From the NCBI GenBank assembly GCA_030278955.1, contig JAOANR010000003.1, positions 22,219,050 through 22,283,049 on the forward strand: DNA of 64,000 nucleotides, read 5' to 3'. This DNA is from Hygrophila difformis (Eukaryota > Streptophyta > Magnoliopsida > Lamiales > Acanthaceae). Positions 56,830-64,000 of this stretch are shown in pieces (position 1 is the stretch's first letter; the number at the start of each line of letters is the position of its first letter). Both the position numbers and the translations under genes were made by a program. The notes beneath the pieces are model-generated. The model searched no databases. It saw only the letters and a list, made by a program, of their open reading frames with translations, and was not told the DNA's origin.

Positions 56830-59800
56830 GGTATCAAGCTTGCAATATTTATTTATTTGTCGGGATCATTCACTAGAGAGACACGATAGAAGCATTTTAA
56901 TAACATTATGAATCTTAGAATTTAAATACATTCCCTGGTTTGTATTGAGTATTGAATTTGACTAAAAGTCTAAAGCTAACAAAAAATAAATGCAGTAAAG
57001 AAATAAAGCAGTAAAAAAAACATTATTAAAGCACAATATAAAAGAAAGCATTAAATGTTGAATGGACTGTAAATTCGAGTTAAAGTTGGACTAAGACAAA
57101 TCAAACAAATAAAACTCCTGCCTAAGTAATTAAAGAAAATGAGTAGCTCAAGGAGGTGAAATAACTCCCTTATCTAAATCTGTTCATCCTTCATGTCTTC
57201 GATCACTTTCCCGAGACGAGTACTTATGATCTAGTGTCATGATATTTTAGCACTGAAATCATGAGATACTTATGCTAAGAGATAATCGGTCCGACTTATC
57301 TCTGGCATAAGCTTTCGGAAATATCACTTAATCTGTTTCTTCCGGATTCAGATTAAGCCATTGAATACTCAAGGTCACATCTAATCCATCTTATACTAGT
57401 CTGAACTTGTTGTTGTCCTCTTACTATTTTGATAAGAAAAATATCCTATGCCTCTTACTTGAATGTCCTCTACAAGAAATAGAAAAGCACATATTTAAAT
57501 CTATCATCCAAGGGTTGTACAAGACTCAACTCTTTCTCAAAATAACTCCAACAAGTATTTGTTAGAAATAATAATCCTGTAAGTATATCAAGATGAAGTT
57601 GCTAATCAACCTCGACTTATCTGGATTACTTAGATTCATACAGATGTACTAGCTCGAGAATTCTCTGTGAATAAATCTAAATACTCATGAATTGACTCAG
57701 GATTAATGAAATCTTGCAAGTCTATTATCCTCCTACCCATAGCATATGATTGATAAACCATAAATCTATAATCCCTGGAAGTTAACCCTTTTAAGATTCT
57801 CATGAATTCTTGAGACAAAAGATGATTTTTGAAACATCTTTCCCTTATAAACGACAGGTACTAAACGTCCAACTGCAGAACAGGTTTATTCTTCATTATC
57901 CTGAGTAAATAATGAACAAACAGACTTGTATCATTATTTCCACTCAATAAGCTGATGAAAGTAATAATATGAGAATGAAAATGAAGTGGAATTGTCTTCT
58001 GAATATTATGAGTATAAGTAGTAATATATGTATAGAGAAATGATGAGGGTTCTGAATCCTCTAAGTAAAATGCTAGGGTGCTCCCAAAATATAGGTTGGG
58101 AGCTAGACAGAATATATGGAATTTCTTCCGCTTAAAAAGAGTTTGAGAATGAATTCTTCAAAATAAGTGTCCAAGATAAGTTGCAGTAATTATCTTGGAG
58201 TTTAAAACTATGAACACTCTAATTTTCCGCACACTATATCTCAACAACGTGGAGGGAGTTATTGTTCAAAGAATGTTCCTCAGATTTGATTAATACAAGG
58301 AATTAAACTCCTCGCAATAGAATCAAAATAATGCGACGAGGGTGTTTAAATCCTGTTTATACAATAGATGATATATACTTATAGCAAGGATATGTTTGGT
58401 TTCCTTCAGAAAAGGAACCAATTCTGATGTCATCTCAGATTATTCCCTCGCTTTGTTCAAGTGAACAAAGCCAGAGCTCTGAAATAACATGTTTAAGAGT
58501 TAAAGATGATAGGATTCGTCCCTCGCTTCATCCCATTGATGAGATTAAGGCGAGGACGAAGTGTATATGAAGGAAAATACTGAGTTAAAAATATATTGAA
58601 GATCCTCCTCGCTCTATACCATATCGAGAAATATTGCGAGGAAGATTTTCCACCCTTGATTAGGAGAGTAAATTCCAAGGTTTTCAGTTCTCAAAGATTG
58701 TCACGCTATGTTTTACACTGCGTGGGTCTTTAAGAACTTAATGAAGATTAATTCACTAACCTTCGATATTTATTATCAAGAACCGAAATCTGATTAACAA
58801 TACAACTGGAAAATTTATTCATTCAATCATCCCGTAAAAGATATTCACGAACTCGAGAATTGCAATTCCAGAACTTCTAAGATACATGTAATTGCGAACA
58901 TCTACAGTTTGACAAATTATGAAACGAATGAAATCACAGAAAATGGTTTGTATAGTTCCCAAGAAATTCTGATTCAAGCAGATTATCGAGAATTAAGATA
59001 CTTCCTTACAGGATTAAAAAAATCAAGCAATGAATTCAAATCAGGAATGCGGAATCTCAAGCTGCTTTAGGAAAAACACAACTGAAATTCTCAATTACAC
59101 ATGCAATTCCCTTGATTCTAATCATTTTTCTTACTAATCCAATCACGAGAATTCAATAATTGCGATCCAAAAGAGAAATTATTCAATATGGCATTTGATT
59201 TTCCTCCAAAAATCATAAATTGTAACAAGAAACGTGAACGAAAACACCTGGAGATCTGGATCTCATCGGAAAAATGCGATATCGATTCAACGGAGTTGTG
59301 AAAACAAGATAAGTGTTCGACGGTGCGATGGTGAAATCACATCCTGAATGCCATCCTTCTCTTCAGATATTCATTAGTCTAATCTAGTCTACCGAGCAAA
59401 AGTTCAAACTAATCTGCTGAAAATGAAAATCGAATCTGAAGAACACAAACATAATTTGCAGAACGTAAACCCTAACTACCTACCTACTAAGCTCTAAAAA
59501 TGAAACAAGAGAATATTGAGAGAATTTCTTCGATCTCCAGCTTAGCTTGAGCTGAACCCCACAGGACGTATTTATAGGCTGACGAAAATAACCGTCCCCC
59601 ACTGGGCGGTAACTACTCGTGCTATGAATCTCTCTCTTGCCCCACGCTCCTTCCTGTTCCTGTCAAAGCGAGGGCGGTGTGAAGTCACTTCCTCTGACAT
59701 GGCGAGGCCTTCACAATCTTCAACTAATAACATTCTTCTCGCTACAACTTTGCTTTTCCAAACCTCGCGTAAACCTAGCTCTTCTCGCAATATGCTTTTT

Positions 59801-59985
59801 AAGATCGCGTGAGCTTCCAAGACTTGTGTAATTCTGCTCCAGCACTCCTCGAATCAGTCTCTTCTCGCTCGCGACATGGACCAACCTTCTCACTCGCAAC
59901 ATCACTTCCTGTTGACAAAGTGAGACTCAGTTCACGATAAAAACAATGCGAGATAAAAAAAAACATCAAATTTATTCCAACAGTT
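56830..59985 (-). repeat. Possible 3' LTR region of a minus-strand retroelement
   Basis: On the minus strand a TATA box (cctataaatacgtcc, about 59567-59576) is followed by a long A/T-rich transcribed-looking region, and TGTTGGAATAAATTTG at 59985 could be an LTR start. The lower border near 56830 reads cttgataccgtgcactttc on the minus strand. No second copy is in the window, so neither end can be proved. Short frames (such as 57636-57818) have no known domain. Confidence 0.3.
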
Positions 59986-60517
59986 TTAAGTCATTTTATG
60001 AAAACTCAGATTCCTATCCTGATCCTAATCTTCTAAGACTTTTGACATTCTTTTTCCAGTTCTTCACAAAATATCGATGAAAATAAGGTCAGAGATTATG
60101 ATCATGACAACAATTTAGACGAAAATGGCAGTCATGAATGACTGTCATCACCATCCTCACATTTAGAACCACTTGTCCCCAAGTGGTAGGGAACTGCAAA
60201 GTTTCAAAGAACGAGTCTAAATTGTGGCCTCCAAAATTCAAAATTAATATAAGATCTTCATTGGATCATTGCCTTCTCTTTTCCAACTATTTCAAGCTTG
60301 TGTCATTCAATCAATTGGTGCTTCATACCTAACTTCTAATTCACCAGACTCAATGAAGATATTAGCAAGAGTGATTTCCATTTTTGTGAGTTATTGTATT
60401 GTCCCTTAGTCAGTTAGATTTTCTCCTTTCACACTCAATCCTATCCAACTCATGTGCATACTTTGTGTTTCTGAATCCTTAGCCAAAAAGAATGAAGTTT
60501 TTTTTTTTTTTTTTTTT

Positions 60518-60549
<32 letters not shown>

Positions 60550-61280
60550 CAAGGGGTGGCTTCTCGTGGCTTTCAATAGCTCGGTTTCACATTATTAGGA
60601 GGAGTCGCATGACCTGACATTGCAGATGAAACTTCAACTCCCCTACCCTTGACTTTGCTCTTTTAGAGTTCTTCAACCCATAAGTCAGGGGGGCAGCTGT
60701 GCCAGCTAGTTATATCCACATTATTTTACCACGTTTGTTTCTAAAGTTTCCATTATTTTGGCTTTGGACTCATACTTCACTTGATATGCACACTCATCTT
60801 TTAAGAGAGACTAGATTGGATCAATCCTTCTAACCTTAGTCCAATTTGTTGTTTATAGTATGCAAATCACTCAAGTTAATAAAATCAAAGAGTCTTCAAA
60901 TTATTCATCTAGTAATGACATCAATCAATCTCAAAGTAGTTAGCTTTCAACAGTTGTCAAAAGCGGCTTCAGATACAACTGAAATCTATAAAATGCATAT
61001 AAATGTCATCAGCCACTTAGACTCAGTCTTCTACTTCTTTAGCAACTTCCTATCCCACTTAAGTCCTAGTTCTAATTATCAAAGCATTTCCTAGATCATA
61101 GAATATTGACTCTAAAGAATGACTTGATCTAAGGCGCATTCATTCTATCATAATCAGGCAGTGAATTCAAAATAAAGCAATCAAAAGTTCAAATAGGAGA
61201 AACAAAAGGTAAATGCTAGAAGAATAATATACAAAAAGAAAGAGTTTTAAATACTCCCCTGTGAGAATGCATTTCTTGAT
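59986..61280 (-). other. Non-coding 3' region of the minus-strand retroelement
   Basis: No gene seen. It lies between the decayed ORF and the LTR-like region, and contains a poly-T/(TA)n tract. Confidence 0.4.
60498..60549. repeat. Poly-T followed by (TA)n
   Basis: A run of more than 30 T bases continues into about ten TA units. Confidence 0.95.
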
Positions 61281-64000
61281 CTATGCAGTTCCTGACGGAT
61301 CATGGTTTGGATCTTTAGGTGGTGCTGAGGGTGGCTTTTTAATGTCAGCTACCAAGGTGGCTAGGATATCTACCAGCCTCGTGCTATTCTGCTGCTCTTG
61401 CCTCCTGAGCTCCATATCCCTCTCTCTCTCTCTCTCTCCTGTCTTCTTTCTTCCAACTCTTCCCTTCTCAGCCTATCATATCTTTTCATCTCCTCTGTTC
61501 TCATTCTTTCCTTCCTGTCCCATTCTTCCTTTCTGATCTTCTCTTGTCTTTCCATCTCATCTTTTCTGAGTTTTTCTTCAATTTGAATCCTGGCATGTTC
61601 AAGCTCAATCCTATTCTGTTCCATCTCCCTTTGTATGTGTTTGTCTTCTGACATAGTTTTTACCAAGATTTCCATAGACTGTGCAAAACTCTGGATTGAA
61701 GTACTCATGTTCTGAGTTTCATCTACTGACACTGTATTCCTCAATGGTTGTCTTGGAATTTGAGATGGTGCAGAAACATCTTCAAGCTCTTCATCTTCAG
61801 AAATAGCATTTATTGCAGGAGATGCTGCTGAAATCTTTGATCTTTTTGCTGTAGCTTTAGACTGAGATGATTTAGATTTTGAAGGAAGTTTGGGTTGTCT
61901 GAGTTTAGGAGATGGTACTTTTGATCCTGAACCTTCAGAGGTCTGTTCATCGAGGTCCGACAATTGATAAACTAATTCTCCTCTTAAAGTGTCCACTGGC
62001 AAAGGAATAGGATGATCTATCTTTATAATCTCTGTCAAAAATGGTGTCATCAGTACTCCCTGCTTTTCACGAAGTCTTCTAATAAGATTTGGGTACGCTA
62101 ATGCTGCATCTTCCCCAACTCTTGATTTGATAACATTGAGCACATGATGTGCAGCACTACAGTTTTTTCCTGCCCAAATCAATGCAAATCCTTCAAAAGT
62201 TCCAGCAGATGGTCCTTGGAAATTAGTAGTAGGCCTGAGCTTTGAGTAATAGAAATCAAGTGTTGGCAGGTACTCAGTTTTCAAATTCTTAAGTGGAATT
62301 TTATTCTGTTCAGTTCCTCTGTGTGTTGAACAAAATCCTAATGCCATTTTTCTAGCATTGATCAACTTATTGCCCTGAGTCTTTTTCCTCAAAAGGATTT
62401 CAGACCTGACTTCTGGCTGTTCCAGTACAGGTGCCTGTATTAAATCATTAAGAGTATCCACATTGACTTGCACTGTTTTACCCCGGATCCAAGTTGTCTC
62501 AGCTTCCACATCAAAATTGGCATAGAACTCCCTGGTCAACTCCACATATCCACACTTGCTATTATGCCTCATGAAGATGTCCCATTCATTGATCCTTCTC
62601 CAGTAATTAATAAACTTATGGTTCAAGTACTTTGGATGGAATCCCTTGTCCGGAACAATCATCTTTGACATTCCCAAGTAATTTTCCACTGCCTCTTTTC
62701 TTCCATTGAATTTAACCTTGATTTCCTCCTCTGTAAACTCAGTTCTTTTCTCAATACTGTCAGGAATTGACAATCTTACCTTCGGACTATTCTTTCCCCA
62801 GTAGCTTAAAGGCATAAGCTCTGGAACTTCTTTTCCAGGAGAGGATCCTTCAGAATTATCTGGTTCACTCCCTTCAGATTCCTGTGCCTCTTCCTGATCA
62901 TCTCCTACAGCTTCTTCTTCTTCATCACCTGGTTGATTTCCTTCCTGGATAGGTTCTACATTCTCTTCTCGATCCTCCACTGTTTCAGTACGATGGAAAT
63001 CATCAATATCTGAACCAGGTATCAATGAGGTGCTTGTGTCTATCCTCTCAGTTATCTCCAAGCTCTGCTGATTCAGTGTTTCTGTAGGTTCCTGTGGTTC
63101 TGGCTCTGGGTCTGGTTCTGATTCTGGCTCTTTCAAAAAGAGTGAAGTCTCAGTAGATCTCGAAATGAATACTCCTTGACTTGCCAAATGCTCTTCTAAT
63201 TTACGTCTTTGGTCTTCAATCCAAGAGGGGTCTTGCATCCTAGAAATTGCTCTCTGAGCTACCTCATCCCTGACTGGAGATGGTAAGATCCACTGGTTAG
63301 GTTGACTGTCAGCCAAAGTTTGTGACTTTACACTTTGATAAACATTTGGATCAACCAAGTATTCTTCCTGCTGTTCTTCTCTGAAAACTTTTTCTTCATA
63401 GAGAACCATTTGCCTTTCTTGGTTATTCTGAGATTCATTCCTCTGGATCTCTTTTCTGTAAGCCTGAAGTGCTAACGGACTTGGTTCCACTTCTACTCCA
63501 GAATTAATCTACCGTTTAACTTTCTCTAGCTCCAATTCAAGCTTCTCTGCATATTCAGTTGTTTGTTCCTTGGTAGTGCGTGCATTTCCTCCTTCTCTGG
63601 CAAGCTTCTTGTATTTCTTAATCAAACCTTCCAAAGATGAGTTCATATTTCCCACAGTGATTCCATGCAGGTTCATGTCATCAAACTCTTGCAAATCTTT
63701 AATCGATCCTTCTTGAACTACATCTTCCACCAATTCATTGACATGATCTAAAACCTCTTGATCAACTGGGTTTTGCTCAAATGGTAAACTCTGTTCCAAT
63801 TGTTCTGTTGCCTCAAGAATGTTAACTTTTTCAGTGAAATCCTCAACAGATTTATGATCATCTGCTTTTTATGACAATTCATCCAGATCAATCTGACTTC
63901 CAAGTAAGGTTTGATTCACATGTGCTTGCTGGTCCCCATCCTGTCCATCCAGATTTTCCTCTGTAATACGTTCAGTCTGTTGAGAATGAATGGTTGGATC
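61281..64000 (-). pseudogene. Retroelement ORF with a putative plant transposon protein domain, decayed
   Basis: The coding sense runs in from the right edge on the minus strand. The main open part, 61370-63490, has an acidic region (EEEEAVGDDQEEAQESEG), then a domain of about 250 residues (GFHPKYLNHKFINYWRRINE, ELTREFYANFDVE, WIRGKTVQVNVDTLNDLIQA, VLMTPFLTEI) of the type annotated in plants as 'putative plant transposon protein', a Ser/Lys-rich linker, and a charged coiled coil. Two in-frame stops split it upstream (TAA at 63869-63871, TAG at 63509-63511). At the CT run 61419-61438 the sense shifts frame, and the C-terminus (ELRRQEQQNSTRLVDILATL) ends at 61281. Such ORFs accompany Athila/Tat-like gypsy elements; the function is unknown. 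No gag, reverse transcriptase or integrase is in the window. Confidence 0.7.

Overview
The window is nuclear DNA of a flowering plant. Genes carry GT-AG introns, the four host proteins recognised are plant orthologues, and most of the rest is plant transposable elements: Stowaway and hAT MITEs, an L1-type LINE with an RNase H domain, Ty3/gypsy elements and a Helitron. A dicot is likely. I would not name a genus.

Layout. 1-494 is the end of an LTR. 495-3400 is AT-rich intergenic DNA with one Stowaway MITE. 3500-18000 is the gene island: BUD31 (+, spliceosome), a MAM33/p32 mitochondrial matrix protein (+) and SLU7 (-, second-step splicing factor), separated by MITEs and SINE-like repeats. 18024-24104 is a Stowaway MITE split by a full-length LINE with a 17-bp target duplication; LINE ORF2 is open but ORF1 is broken. 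24100-28360 is intergenic DNA with repeat debris. 28362-43137 is a 14.8-kb Ty3/gypsy element of Tat type with nearly identical LTRs and a 5-bp duplication. 43200-44345 is an older repeat holding three Stowaway copies, one inside another. 45570-51876 is a second LTR element with 2670-bp LTRs and less than 1 kb of non-coding interior, sitting inside older LTR-like sequence. 52241-56362 holds the 3' exons of a ROP/RAC small GTPase on the minus strand; one intron contains a 2.8-kb Helitron that carries broken exons of monodehydroascorbate reductase. From about 56800 to the right edge is a minus-strand retroelement with a decayed long ORF.

Most notable. (1) In the Tat element, the 5.8 kb between pol and the 3' LTR holds an antisense gene. 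It reads as ten exons with GT-AG borders and consistent phases, and encodes a plant-mobile-domain (PMD) protein with an acidic middle and a coiled-coil C-terminus. It has one single-base frameshift and a tandem exon duplication, and a TATA-like box lies just inside the 3' LTR. (2) The Helitron has both termini, a 3' hairpin and an A|T insertion site, and carries a captured MDAR fragment inside the ROP intron. Extra antisense ORFs in Tat-type elements and gene capture by Helitrons are known in general; the multi-exon structure here is the least usual feature.

How the genes relate. BUD31 and SLU7 both act in the spliceosome, but nothing in the sequence shows that they are co-regulated. The MAM33 start codon lies 63 bp downstream of a hAT-like MITE, so its promoter or leader is probably partly transposon-derived. 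All exon borders were read by eye from splice signals and protein continuity; no alignment was run.
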